Source of the DNA: Flavobacterium flavigenum
Lineage (GTDB): Bacteria; Bacteroidota; Bacteroidia; Flavobacteriales; Flavobacteriaceae
Direction of reading: 5' to 3'
Assembly (NCBI RefSeq): GCF_027111255.2
Contig: NZ_CP114285.2
Coordinates: 3,410,001 to 3,474,000, forward strand
DNA: 64,000 nt
The translations under genes were made by a program, and so were the position numbers. This document shows, in pieces, positions 1-8,156 of the stretch. Under the pieces are notes generated by a model. The model saw only the letters and a program-made list of their open reading frames with translations. It was not told where the DNA came from and made no database searches. The number at the start of each line of letters is the position of its first letter. Within the stretch, counting starts at the first letter, position 1.

Positions 1-12
1 TTGAATATAGAG

Positions 13-40
13 TGTGATTTCGTCGTAAGGAGAAATCACA
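13..40. repeat. short hairpin at the window edge
   Basis: The 9-base arms TGTGATTTC (13-21) and GAAATCACA (32-40) are perfect inverted copies around a 10-base loop. There is no T-run, so it does not look like a terminator. It resembles a fragment of a dispersed flavobacterial intergenic repeat. No gene is visible between the window start and the first gene. Confidence 0.45.
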
Positions 41-87
41 AACTGATTCGTATTAACTTGTAAAACTATCGACACAGATTTTAGGAT

Positions 88-220
88 GAATTGCCTCCTG
101 CTTTAGCCGGAGGTTAATAAAATGGATTTAAAAAAAAGGCTTTAGCCAAACTATGTGTTTGGCTAAAGCCTTCTAAAATTCTTTTAAAAATATACCTCCA
201 GCTAAAGCAGGAGACAATTC
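88..220. repeat. nested palindromic element
   Basis: Outer arms 88-116 and 192-220 are inverted copies of about 29 bases with a few mismatches. Inside them is a perfect 15-base stem (136-150 with 158-172) around a 7-base loop. All four arms carry GCTTTAGC or its complement. The inner stem, followed by a mixed T/A tract, could terminate transcription of the gene ending at 238, but the outer shell is more than a terminator needs and suggests a dispersed repeat. Confidence 0.6.
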
Positions 221-237
221 AAATCTAAAACATACAA

Positions 238-1233
238 TTATTTAGAAGACTCTCTAAATTCCTTCAAAACCTGATCAATAACCCAGGTTGTTCTGGCTGC
301 TGATGTTCCTCTTGAAGGAGAAAATCCTTCTTTACCTAAAAGTTCTTCCATGACAGTTTCAATAAAAGGCTGCTGGATATGTAGCGGATTTTCGATTGTG
401 ATGGTTTCTTTTTCTCCATTTGCATATTCAACAAGGATGGGATCTTCTCCGAAAGTTGAAAATGCTATTTTGCCTTTGTCGCCCACAATTTCGGTATTGT
501 CATAACGTTCAAAACTGGCGAAATTCCATAATCCGGAACCGTGGATTCCATTTTCGAACAGAAAAGACATTGAAACAGCGTCTTCGGCAGGGTAGGCTTT
601 TAACTGGGAAGTAGCATGTCCTCGTACAGACTTTATCGGACCTAAAACAAAATCCAGAAAATCCAAGGTATGGCAAGCCAGATCAACAAAGATTCCACCT
701 CCTGAAATGTGTGGTAAAACTGTCCACGGGAGATTGATTTCATCATCATAACGTTCTTCAAAAGGATGGTATAAAATACAATTTACATGGCGTATATTTC
801 CTAACTTTCCTTGATCGATTATTTCTTTGATTTTTAAAAACCGTGGTAAAGCCCTTCTGTAATAGGCCACAAACAACGGAACATTATGTTCTTTACATAC
901 GCTGATCATTTCGTTGCATTCTTCAAAAGTAAGCGCCATAGGTTTTTCAACATAAACCGGTTTTCCGGCTTTGGCACACAAAATCGTATATTCTTTATGA
1001 GAAGATGGAGGAGTAGCAATATAAACGGCATCAACTTCAGGATCGTTGATTAAATCTTCCGCTTTAGAATACCATTTCGGAACATTGTGGCGTTTGGCGT
1101 AATCTTCGGCAAGTGCTGCATCTCTTCGCATAACGGCAACTAAAGCGGAGTTTGGTGCTTTATGAAATGCCGGACCGCTTTTAACTTCGGTTACGTTTCC
1201 ACAACCTATGATTCCCCATTTTATAATTTTCAT
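238..1233 (-). CDS. Gfo/Idh/MocA family NAD(P)-dependent oxidoreductase
   Basis: This is a probable sugar or inositol-type dehydrogenase of 331 residues, the usual family length. The N-terminus shows a Rossmann dinucleotide fold (IIGCGNV, residues 8-14). The family motif EKPMALT, which carries the conserved lysine of the active site, is near residue 96. The C-terminal half is the alpha/beta substrate domain, with GGGIFVDLACHTLDF containing the conserved histidine. A -7-like box TAAATTTG lies at 1254-1261, but no matching -33 box is visible. The flanks are repeats rather than partner genes, so the substrate cannot be inferred. Confidence 0.9.
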   Translation of the reverse strand: MKIIKWGIIGCGNVTEVKSGPAFHKAPNSALVAVMRRDAALAEDYAKRHNVPKWYSKAEDLINDPEVDAVYIATPPSSHKEYTILCAKAGKPVYVEKPMALTFEECNEMISVCKEHNVPLFVAYYRRALPRFLKIKEIIDQGKLGNIRHVNCILYHPFEERYDDEINLPWTVLPHISGGGIFVDLACHTLDFLDFVLGPIKSVRGHATSQLKAYPAEDAVSMSFLFENGIHGSGLWNFASFERYDNTEIVGDKGKIAFSTFGEDPILVEYANGEKETITIENPLHIQQPFIETVMEELLGKEGFSPSRGTSAARTTWVIDQVLKEFRESSK

Positions 1234-1261
1234 GGTTTGTTTTTTTAGTTTCTCAAATTTA

Positions 1262-1580
1262 AAAAAGGTTTGCCACGAATTGCACGAATTTCCACGAATT
1301 TATTTCTCCCGCAGATTCTGCGGATTTTGCAGATTCATAGTGTAAAAAAATCTGCCTATCTGCTAAATCTGCGTGAGAATAATATTGAGCAAAAAAAGTT
1401 AACCACGAATTAATTTCACGCAGATCTGAAAAGATTTAAGCAGATACACGCAGATTTTTTAATAATCATATCTGCCTAAATCTGCAGAATCTGCGTGAAA
1501 CAAAAAATAAAGCCACGATATTCAGAAAATTAATTCGTGAATTGCTTCGCCTATTCGCTATCGCTCGGGTCGTGGCTAAA
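1262..1580. repeat. palindromic GCAGAT-type intergenic repeats
   Basis: This gene-free stretch holds two adjacent imperfect palindromes built from CGCAGAT/ATCTGCG words, at about 1309-1377 and 1415-1500. They are flanked by CCACGAATT-type words near 1273-1299 and complementary words near 1530-1575. A related copy is at 28857-28929. I see no coding potential. The unit spacing is irregular, so this is not a CRISPR array. Confidence 0.6.
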
Positions 1581-1597
1581 AAATTTAGATCTAAATC

Positions 1598-3706
1598 TTA
1601 CTTAGAAGGCAATGCTTTAAAACCCATATTGTAAAGCGTGAACGCCTGGATATCTACATTTTCCTGAATCGTAGCCGCAACAGATTTTCCTGCTCCGTGG
1701 CCTGCTTTTACATCAATACGAATCAAAACCGGATTGTCTCCCGTTTGTTTTTCCTGTAATTCAGAAGCGAATTTGAAACTGTGAGCAGGAACCACACGAT
1801 CATCATGATCTCCGGTAGTGACCATTGTTGCAGGATAATGTATTCCTTTTTTAACGTTGTGAACAGGAGAATATCCTTTTAAGTATTCGAACATCTCTTT
1901 GTTGTCCTGAGAAGTTCCGTAATCATAAGCCCATCCTGCACCTGCTGTAAAGGCATTGTAACGAAGCATATCCATAACGCCAACTGCTGGTAAAGCTACT
2001 TTCATCAAATCAGGACGCTGTGTCATAGTGGCCCCAACTAATAAACCTCCGTTTGAACCTCCGCGAATGGCTAGATAATCAGATGAGGTATATTTTTGAG
2101 CAATTAGGTATTCCGCAGCAGCGATAAAATCATCAAATACATTTTGCTTTTGAAGTTTGGTTCCGGCATCATGCCATTTTTTCCCATATTCACCGCCGCC
2201 TCGTAAATTGGCAACGGCATAAACGCCTCCATTCTCTAGCCAAACTGCATTTGCAATACTGAAAGCCGGGGTTAAGCTAATATTGAATCCTCCATAACCG
2301 TAAAGGATTGTTGGGTTTTTACCGTCTAATTTGGTTCCCTTTTTATAGGTAATAATCATCGGGATTTTGGTTCCGTCTTTTGAAGTATAAAAAACTTGTT
2401 TAGATTCGTAGTCTTCACTTTTGAAATCTACTTTTGGTTTCTGATAAATTTCAGATTTCCCTGATTTTGGTTCAAAAGAATAAATACTCCCCGGAGTGGT
2501 ATAATTGGTAAAGGTGTAGTATAAAATCTTTTCCTCTTTTTTACCGCCAAATCCGCCTGCAGATCCCACAGCAGGAAGTTTGATTTCACGCACTAATTTT
2601 CCGCTGTAATCGTATTGCTGTACAAATGAAACAGCATCTTTTGTATAATTGGCAAAGAAATACCCTGCGCCGGTTGAAGGAGACAGGATGTCTTTAGTTT
2701 CTTTAATAAAATCTTTCCAGTTTTCTGGTTTTGGATTGCTAAAATCAACCGTTACAACACGTTTATTAGGTGCATTAAAGTCGGTTTCGATAAATAATTT
2801 GCTTCCTTCGTTTTCTATGATACTATTGTCGCTGTTAAAGTTGTCCACAATCGTAACAATCGAACTCTTTGGTTTGGTAAGATCTTTAATGTACAACTCA
2901 TTTCCGTAAGTAGAGTTGGCTGCTGTAATCACCAGATAACTATTGTCTTCAGTAACATAACCTCCAACATATCTTCTTTTTTGATCGGCTCCAAAAATTA
3001 CTCTATCATCTTTTTGGGAAGTTCCCAATTTGTGGAAATATAATTTATGCTGATCTGTTTTGGCAGACAATTCACTTCCTTTTGGCTTGTCATAGCTGGA
3101 GTAGTAAAAACCTTCGTTTTTATACCATGAAATGCCGCTGAATTTTACATCGACTAAAGTGTCTTCCAAAACTTTTTTCGAAAGAGCATCAATTATAATT
3201 ATTTTTCTCCAGTCGCTTCCTCCTTCGGAAATGGAATAAGCGGCTTTTGATCCGTCTTTTGAAAAATTCAGTCCTCCCAGCGAAGTTGTTCCGTCTTTAG
3301 AAAAGGTGTTCGGATCTAAAAAAACTTCTTCTTTACCGCTTTTGTCTTTCCTGTAAACAACCGATTGGTTCTGAAGTCCGTTGTTTTTAAAATAGTAGGT
3401 AAAATTTCCTTCTTTAAAAGGAGCGCCTATTTTTTCGTAATTCCAAAGTTTTTCCATTCTTGCCTTTAAAGCATCGCGAAACGGAATCTGATTAAGATAG
3501 GCATACGTTACTTCATTTTGTGCTTTTACCCAGGAACCAGTTTCTTCTGATTTATCATCTTCAAGCCAGCGGTAAGGATCAGCTACTTTGGTATCAAAAT
3601 AAACATCAACAGTTTCACCTTTTTTAGTTTCGGGATACTTAATTTTACTTTGACCGGAAGAAATTCCTACTGTAGTTATTGCCATTATTAGAAATGTTTT
3701 TTTCAT
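1598..3706 (-). CDS. prolyl oligopeptidase, S9A family
   Basis: This is a serine peptidase that cleaves after proline in short peptides. The 702 residues match the family length. An N-terminal signal-like segment ([20 protein letters not shown]) suggests export, probably to the periplasm. A seven-bladed propeller region is followed by the alpha/beta hydrolase domain. The nucleophile is in GGSNGG (Ser551), the acid in DHDDRVVP and the histidine in AGHGAG near the C-terminus, so the triad looks complete. A good promoter (TTG-N21-TATTTTTG) is just upstream. It is apparently monocistronic. Confidence 0.95.
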   Translation of the reverse strand: MKKTFLIMAITTVGISSGQSKIKYPETKKGETVDVYFDTKVADPYRWLEDDKSEETGSWVKAQNEVTYAYLNQIPFRDALKARMEKLWNYEKIGAPFKEGNFTYYFKNNGLQNQSVVYRKDKSGKEEVFLDPNTFSKDGTTSLGGLNFSKDGSKAAYSISEGGSDWRKIIIIDALSKKVLEDTLVDVKFSGISWYKNEGFYYSSYDKPKGSELSAKTDQHKLYFHKLGTSQKDDRVIFGADQKRRYVGGYVTEDNSYLVITAANSTYGNELYIKDLTKPKSSIVTIVDNFNSDNSIIENEGSKLFIETDFNAPNKRVVTVDFSNPKPENWKDFIKETKDILSPSTGAGYFFANYTKDAVSFVQQYDYSGKLVREIKLPAVGSAGGFGGKKEEKILYYTFTNYTTPGSIYSFEPKSGKSEIYQKPKVDFKSEDYESKQVFYTSKDGTKIPMIITYKKGTKLDGKNPTILYGYGGFNISLTPAFSIANAVWLENGGVYAVANLRGGGEYGKKWHDAGTKLQKQNVFDDFIAAAEYLIAQKYTSSDYLAIRGGSNGGLLVGATMTQRPDLMKVALPAVGVMDMLRYNAFTAGAGWAYDYGTSQDNKEMFEYLKGYSPVHNVKKGIHYPATMVTTGDHDDRVVPAHSFKFASELQEKQTGDNPVLIRIDVKAGHGAGKSVAATIQENVDIQAFTLYNMGFKALPSK

Positions 3707-3726
3707 AGCGTTTTTTGTGTTTGTAA

Positions 3727-3758
3727 CAAAAATAGGAAATTTTGTTTAAAAATATCAA
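3727..3758 (-). promoter_or_regulatory. promoter of the prolyl oligopeptidase gene
   Basis: Read on the minus strand, TTG (3756-3758), a 21-base spacer and TATTTTTG (3727-3734) match the Bacteroidetes -33/-7 consensus TTG/TAnnTTTG. The start codon is 20 bases beyond the -7 box. The -33 box touches the arm of the palindrome at 3757-3808. Confidence 0.55.
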
Positions 3759-3808
3759 ACACATAAAAGCACAAAGTTACCGGTATAAATCTATGCTTTT
3801 ATGTGTTT
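3757..3808. repeat. short AAACACATA palindrome, probable terminator
   Basis: Perfect 15-base arms AAACACATAAAAGCA (3757-3771) and their complement (3794-3808) surround a 22-base loop. It lies just past the stop codon of the minus-strand TonB receptor, so it probably acts as its terminator. The arm sequence is related to the long palindromes at 38926-39086 and 42735-42875. Confidence 0.6.
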
Positions 3809-3815
3809 AAAAATG

Positions 3816-6023
3816 TTATAAATTGAAATTTATTCCTAAAACAATATTTCGTCCAATGTTTGGAATACCGTCTGTTTTTAAGCGCGAAAGGTGCGCAATA
3901 TATTTTTTATCGAATAAATTATTTCCGTTCAGGTTTATATCAAAAGCAGTTTTACCCAGTTTTACAGTTCCTCCAAAGCCTAAATTGACCAAAGTGTATC
4001 CTTTTGAAGCGGTTTCAAAACCACTCACATTATCCTGATCAAAAGTCGAAGAAACATTTAAGGAAGCAAAACCTTCGCTTAACCAGTTTTTGATGTTGAA
4101 TTCGGTTCTTAATGTGTTATTCCAATTATTGGCAGGAATTAAAGGCAGGTAATCGTTATTGTCCTTTTTACCGGTTACGGTTTCAAAGCTGGTTTCAAAA
4201 TGCAGCCAGTCTAATGGATGCGGGTGAAAGTGAAGCCCAACTTCGCCACCATATAATTGTGCATTATCCTGAACGTAGGCAAAAACATCATTATCATCTA
4301 AAACATCTCCTGTTGGCGAAGTGTAAATGTAATTGTTTATGTGATTGTAAAATCCGTTTACAAAAAACTCAAAATGTGAATTTTTATATTCCAGATTCAG
4401 ATCAGTCTGAACATTTTGTTCGGTTTTTAAATTAGCATTTCCAATTTCGTAACGGTTGGTTCCTTCGTGAACACCGTTTGAAGTCAGTTCTGCCAGGTTT
4501 GGCGCTCTAAATCCGGTAGCTACATTTAATCGAAGGGTTAACGGTTCTGCTAATTTTGTTTTATATCCCAAAGAAGCATTAAAACTGTCAAAAGATTTGT
4601 CAAGCGGTAAAAAATAACCTTCTTCACCTTCTGTTCCGTGTGCAATTGACGTAACATTTCTGTTGTCAAAACGTAATCCGGCTTGTAAAACACTGTTATT
4701 CCATTCATAATTCGCCGTTCCAAAAATGCCAAAATCGTTCGTTGTCGCATCCGGAATTAAATATTCTTCTCCAGAATTTTTATTAGTCTGATGCATTCCC
4801 TGAACTCCTAAAATGGTTTCAATTTTACCGAATTTTGGAAAATGGTATTTTATATTATAGTTGAAAGTATTCAATTTCATGTGTAAAGATGCTTCATTGC
4901 TGTCTTCAAATTCGCTTCTGTCATTGGAGATGTAACCCAGATCAACATCCAGTTTTGAGTTTTCAAAGAAGATCACATTGTTTAAACTAAACAAATGATT
5001 GAAAATCCCCTGTCTGGGAAATTGGGTTTCCTTGCTCGAAGATTGCTCTGCGATTCCATCTTCCGGAATTCCGATGTCCAGTTTATTGTAATTATAACGT
5101 AAAACGCTTGAAAAAGTGGAATTGCTGTACCCGATTCCGGTTTTAAAGTCAGTTTCATTATAGCGTGAATTGGTCACACGGTCGCCATCAGCAATTTTGT
5201 AGTCAGAGTGGGTGTTGAAGCTTCCACGGGCAAGAAATTTCCAGTTGTCTGTTGAGGTTTTTAATCCAATAGAGGAATTGCTTCCCTGTGTATTGGTAAA
5301 ATATTTTTGACTGAAATTAGCTTTAAAATCACCTGCATCTGCAAATTTTTCAGGATTGAAATATAAAACACCTCCCAAAGCGTCAGAACCGTACAATAAA
5401 GAAGCCGGACCTTTGATTACCTCTACGCTTTCGATTCCGGCATCATTTAGCCCTAGTCCATGTTCATCCCCAAACTGCTGGTTTTCGATACGGACACCTT
5501 GTGAATAGACTAAAACACGATTGCCGCTCAATCCGCGGATTACGGGTTTCCCTATAGAAGTTCCTGTAGAAATCTGAGAAACTCCCGGAATTGTCGCCAG
5601 CCCTTCGATTAAGGTTGAAGTTCCTTTTTGCTGTAATGTTTTAATGCTTTCATGATCAATTTTCATCACGTTTTGCGATTGCAGTTTGTTAAAAGGAGTA
5701 GAAACCACGACTTCATCCATTTCTAAAATGGATTCTAAAAGTATAATGTCTAATGTATTTTCTTTTACCAGTTTAACAATGGTTTTATTTTGATTAGCAT
5801 AACCTACATAAGAAAAAGCAAGTCGTAAATTTCCGTTTGGAAGATTCTTTAATTCATATTTTCCGTTCTCGTCTGTTGTAGTTCCTTTATGCAATTCGGG
5901 AGCGTAAACTGAAACACCCGGCAACGGATTATTTTGATTGTCAGTTACAGTTCCTGAAACCGAATTTTGAGCAGAAACGATGCCCGACAACCCTAAAATA
6001 AGGGCAATTATAAATTTTTTCAT
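3816..6023 (-). CDS. TonB-dependent outer-membrane receptor
   Basis: A 735-residue importer of a scarce ligand across the outer membrane, powered by TonB. A signal peptide (to about residue 18) is followed by a carboxypeptidase-like regulatory domain (residues 20-105), a plug domain (ATIPGVSQIS, GKPVIRGLSGNRVLVYSQGVR) and a 22-strand barrel ending in ...GINFNL with a terminal hydrophobic strand. The small His-rich protein gene lies upstream on the same strand, 142 bases away. That pairing suggests a metal or metal-chelate substrate, but this is inference; the receptor sequence itself does not identify the ligand. Confidence 0.93.
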   Translation of the reverse strand: MKKFIIALILGLSGIVSAQNSVSGTVTDNQNNPLPGVSVYAPELHKGTTTDENGKYELKNLPNGNLRLAFSYVGYANQNKTIVKLVKENTLDIILLESILEMDEVVVSTPFNKLQSQNVMKIDHESIKTLQQKGTSTLIEGLATIPGVSQISTGTSIGKPVIRGLSGNRVLVYSQGVRIENQQFGDEHGLGLNDAGIESVEVIKGPASLLYGSDALGGVLYFNPEKFADAGDFKANFSQKYFTNTQGSNSSIGLKTSTDNWKFLARGSFNTHSDYKIADGDRVTNSRYNETDFKTGIGYSNSTFSSVLRYNYNKLDIGIPEDGIAEQSSSKETQFPRQGIFNHLFSLNNVIFFENSKLDVDLGYISNDRSEFEDSNEASLHMKLNTFNYNIKYHFPKFGKIETILGVQGMHQTNKNSGEEYLIPDATTNDFGIFGTANYEWNNSVLQAGLRFDNRNVTSIAHGTEGEEGYFLPLDKSFDSFNASLGYKTKLAEPLTLRLNVATGFRAPNLAELTSNGVHEGTNRYEIGNANLKTEQNVQTDLNLEYKNSHFEFFVNGFYNHINNYIYTSPTGDVLDDNDVFAYVQDNAQLYGGEVGLHFHPHPLDWLHFETSFETVTGKKDNNDYLPLIPANNWNNTLRTEFNIKNWLSEGFASLNVSSTFDQDNVSGFETASKGYTLVNLGFGGTVKLGKTAFDINLNGNNLFDKKYIAHLSRLKTDGIPNIGRNIVLGINFNL

Positions 6024-6165
6024 TTGAAATGATTGCTATAGTTAATGGATTTTTTAAACGGAATCAAATAGGGTAAAGTCTGCTGAATTTCCATAGTAAT
6101 GAAAACCAGAAAACTTAACTGAGTTTTGAATTCAGTTAAAACTGTGTTTTTCGAATAATCGAAAT

Positions 6166-6519
6166 TTAAGATGCTATAGCGAAAGGAGGCCCGCGAAGAG
6201 CGTAAAGACTTCCGGAAAAGGAAATAATACTTTCTGAAAATCCAAAGAAATAAGGGATTTCCTGATGATTATTGAAAAACTGAAATATAAAATTTTCAGG
6301 AGCAATGTAGCTTCCAAAAGAAAAATTACAGATAAAACAAGAGTCATCGTTATGATGCTGATGCGTGATTTCGCCATTTGCGTCATTATAATTATGATGA
6401 CATTTTTTTTCAGAAAGCTGTTGCGAGATATGTTCATAACTGTGTATCGACTGAAATAATATTGAGAACAATACCATCAATCCCAAAGAAAAACCGGTTA
6501 TGAGCTGTCTTCTTTTCAT
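6166..6519 (-). CDS. small exported His/Cys-rich protein upstream of a TonB receptor
   Basis: About 117 residues from the ATG at 6519; an ATG eight codons upstream is possible but would spoil the signal peptide (MKRRQLITGFSLGLMVLFSI). The mature part has a metal-binding look: EKKCHHNYN, EITHQHHNDD and a CFIC pair, then a conserved-looking C-terminal LRGPP. I recognise the type as small proteins often found beside TonB-dependent receptors in Bacteroidetes, without an assigned function. Binding of zinc, copper or a similar ion before uptake or sensing is an inference from residue content and neighbourhood. Confidence 0.7.
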   Translation of the reverse strand: MKRRQLITGFSLGLMVLFSILFQSIHSYEHISQQLSEKKCHHNYNDANGEITHQHHNDDSCFICNFSFGSYIAPENFIFQFFNNHQEIPYFFGFSESIISFSGSLYALRGPPFAIAS

Positions 6520-6629
6520 TATGATGCAAAGGTATAAAAGCAAATATAAAAATGTTTGACTTTAACGCTTTTTATTGAAAATAGTGCAACAGAATATTTT
6601 AATGTAAGGCAAAAACGGAATAATTAGCA

Positions 6630-6666
6630 TTGTAGCCCTTCATAAACAATCATTATATTATATTTG
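6630..6666 (+). promoter_or_regulatory. possible promoter of the barrel-protein gene
   Basis: TATATTTG (6659-6666) fits TAnnTTTG exactly. The nearest TTG (6630-6632) is 26 bases upstream, longer than the usual 17-23, so only the -7 half is convincing. The start codon is at 6727. Confidence 0.35.
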
Positions 6667-6726
6667 TGTGTCAAATAAATAATCCCCAAAAACGTTTATT
6701 TGAAATTCTATTAATTCAAACACACT

Positions 6727-7425
6727 ATGCGATTATTTTTTAGTTGTTTATTTCTGATATCGTTTTGTAATGTTTTTTCGCAGGAAGAAAAACCTGAAAT
6801 TAAACCTGTTAAAATCGATTCTTTGTACAGAGAAGATCAGTTTTATTTTTCTGTTGGTTATAATCTTTTTTCTAAGGCTCCACAAGGTCTTAAGCAGAAT
6901 AAATTTTCTGCCGGGATTTCTGCGGGTTTTTTGAGAGATATGCCAATTAACAAAAACAGGACAGTTGCAGTTGCTACAGGTCTTGGTTTCACTTATAAGA
7001 ATTATTTTCAGAACCTCACCATTTCTAAAAGCAATGATGGAGCATTAATTTACGGAGTAAACGATTACAATGAATTTGTATCAAATAAATACAGACAGTA
7101 TTCGGTAGACCTCCCGATAGAATTTAGATGGAGAAATTCGACTTATGAGAGTCATAAGTTCTGGAGGATTTATACAGGACTTAAATTTAGCTACATTTTA
7201 GACAGTAAATCTGTGGTTGATGATGGTGAAAACAAATACATAATCCATAATAATCCAGACATCAATAAACTTCAGTATGGGGCGACACTTTCTGCTGGTT
7301 ATAACACCTGGAATGTTTATTTTTACTATGGGCTAAATCCTTTGTTCAAAGATGTTAAAACTGTTTCCGGAGAAGACGTCAAGGTGAAAACGATGAGCCT
7401 TGGTCTTATTTTTTATATTTTATAG
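6727..7425 (+). CDS. outer-membrane beta-barrel protein, PorT-like
   Basis: A 232-residue protein with a signal peptide (cleavage likely after NVFSQ). Alternating aromatic strands follow, such as DQFYFSVGYNLF and FSAGISAGFL, and it ends in a beta signature SLGLIFYIL. Length and pattern fit the porin/PorT-like family of Bacteroidetes, which includes the type IX secretion protein SprT/PorT. I cannot show that this is that protein; the neighbours (cell-wall genes) do not help. Its last six bases overlap the convergent gene that ends at 7420. Confidence 0.75.
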   Translation: MRLFFSCLFLISFCNVFSQEEKPEIKPVKIDSLYREDQFYFSVGYNLFSKAPQGLKQNKFSAGISAGFLRDMPINKNRTVAVATGLGFTYKNYFQNLTISKSNDGALIYGVNDYNEFVSNKYRQYSVDLPIEFRWRNSTYESHKFWRIYTGLKFSYILDSKSVVDDGENKYIIHNNPDINKLQYGATLSAGYNTWNVYFYYGLNPLFKDVKTVSGEDVKVKTMSLGLIFYIL

Positions 7426-8088
7426 CCACAAATACAAAAATAAAACCTGAGGAATAATTCCAACGAAAAAGCCTATTATCAGCTCTCTATACGTATGTGC
7501 ATTCATTTCCAGGCGTGACGATGCCACAATTCCGGTCAGCAAAATTAAAAAAGCGGGCCAGTACGGATTATGCAGCTGAAGATGCATGTTGAGCCCAATC
7601 ACAAAAACAGCAAAACCACTTATGGCCATCATGTGTAAACTGACTTTTATCTTAAAAATAGCGTAAATAAGAGCAAAAATAGTACTGAATAATCCGCCCA
7701 GAAAGAAAAAATGTAGTTCGGGATAACGGCTTATTACAATACTCCTTTTTACGAGCAATATTAATAAAAAGCAAAGCAGAGTTAACGGAATAATCCGCTG
7801 AGATGTATCCGGAATCATTATTGATTTTATATTTCCGGTTGATTTTAGCAATAAAAAAAACAATATCGGAACGACAAAAGTAATAATCAGGATCTGAAAT
7901 AAAACGAAATATTTTTCCTGAATACTAAAGACATCCCCTTTATAAAAAAGATAAAATAATGCAGCATATATCGGAATAAAAACCGGATGCAATATATAAG
8001 AGAATATAGGAAGTAATTTTTTCAAAACACTGTAATTTGAGGTCTTCAACAAATATAAATGAAATATAAATAGCTTTATGTTAACCAT
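7420..8088 (-). CDS. polytopic membrane protein, PAP2-like
   Basis: A 222-residue protein with about six hydrophobic segments. The motif TSQRIIPL followed by a helix pair, and SRLEMNAHTYRELIIGFFVG near the C-terminus with a conserved-looking His and Arg-Glu, resemble the later half of PAP2-type phosphatases. The full catalytic set is not evident, so the enzymatic role is uncertain. The first 21 residues are poorly supported: a TTG at 8025 would give a cleaner start (KKLLPIFSYILHP). It is divergent from the MurF-Alr gene and overlaps the barrel gene at its 3' end. Confidence 0.65.
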   Translation of the reverse strand: MVNIKLFIFHLYLLKTSNYSVLKKLLPIFSYILHPVFIPIYAALFYLFYKGDVFSIQEKYFVLFQILIITFVVPILFFLLLKSTGNIKSIMIPDTSQRIIPLTLLCFLLILLVKRSIVISRYPELHFFFLGGLFSTIFALIYAIFKIKVSLHMMAISGFAVFVIGLNMHLQLHNPYWPAFLILLTGIVASSRLEMNAHTYRELIIGFFVGIIPQVLFLYLWL

Positions 8089-8156
8089 TTATTTTTTAAG
8101 AAAACTACAACTCTTTTCGGGCTTAATGTTTAAATTTGAAAAAAAGAATTTTTCTA

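Noticed and set aside
1262..1580. Possible CRISPR array from repeated GCAGAT words
   Set aside because: The words are short, inverted as well as direct, and irregularly spaced; there is no constant repeat-spacer period and no cas gene.
4112..4435. 107-residue plus-strand frame inside the TonB receptor gene
   Set aside because: It is antisense to a well-supported gene and has no motif or promoter.
6727..7425. Assignment as the type IX secretion gene sprT/porT
   Set aside because: Barrel size fits, but no neighbouring type IX or ubiE gene supports it, so only a PorT-like barrel is called.
8136..8156. Upstream TTG start for MurF-Alr
   Set aside because: It adds seven residues not typical of the family; the ATG at 8157 gives the usual N-terminus.
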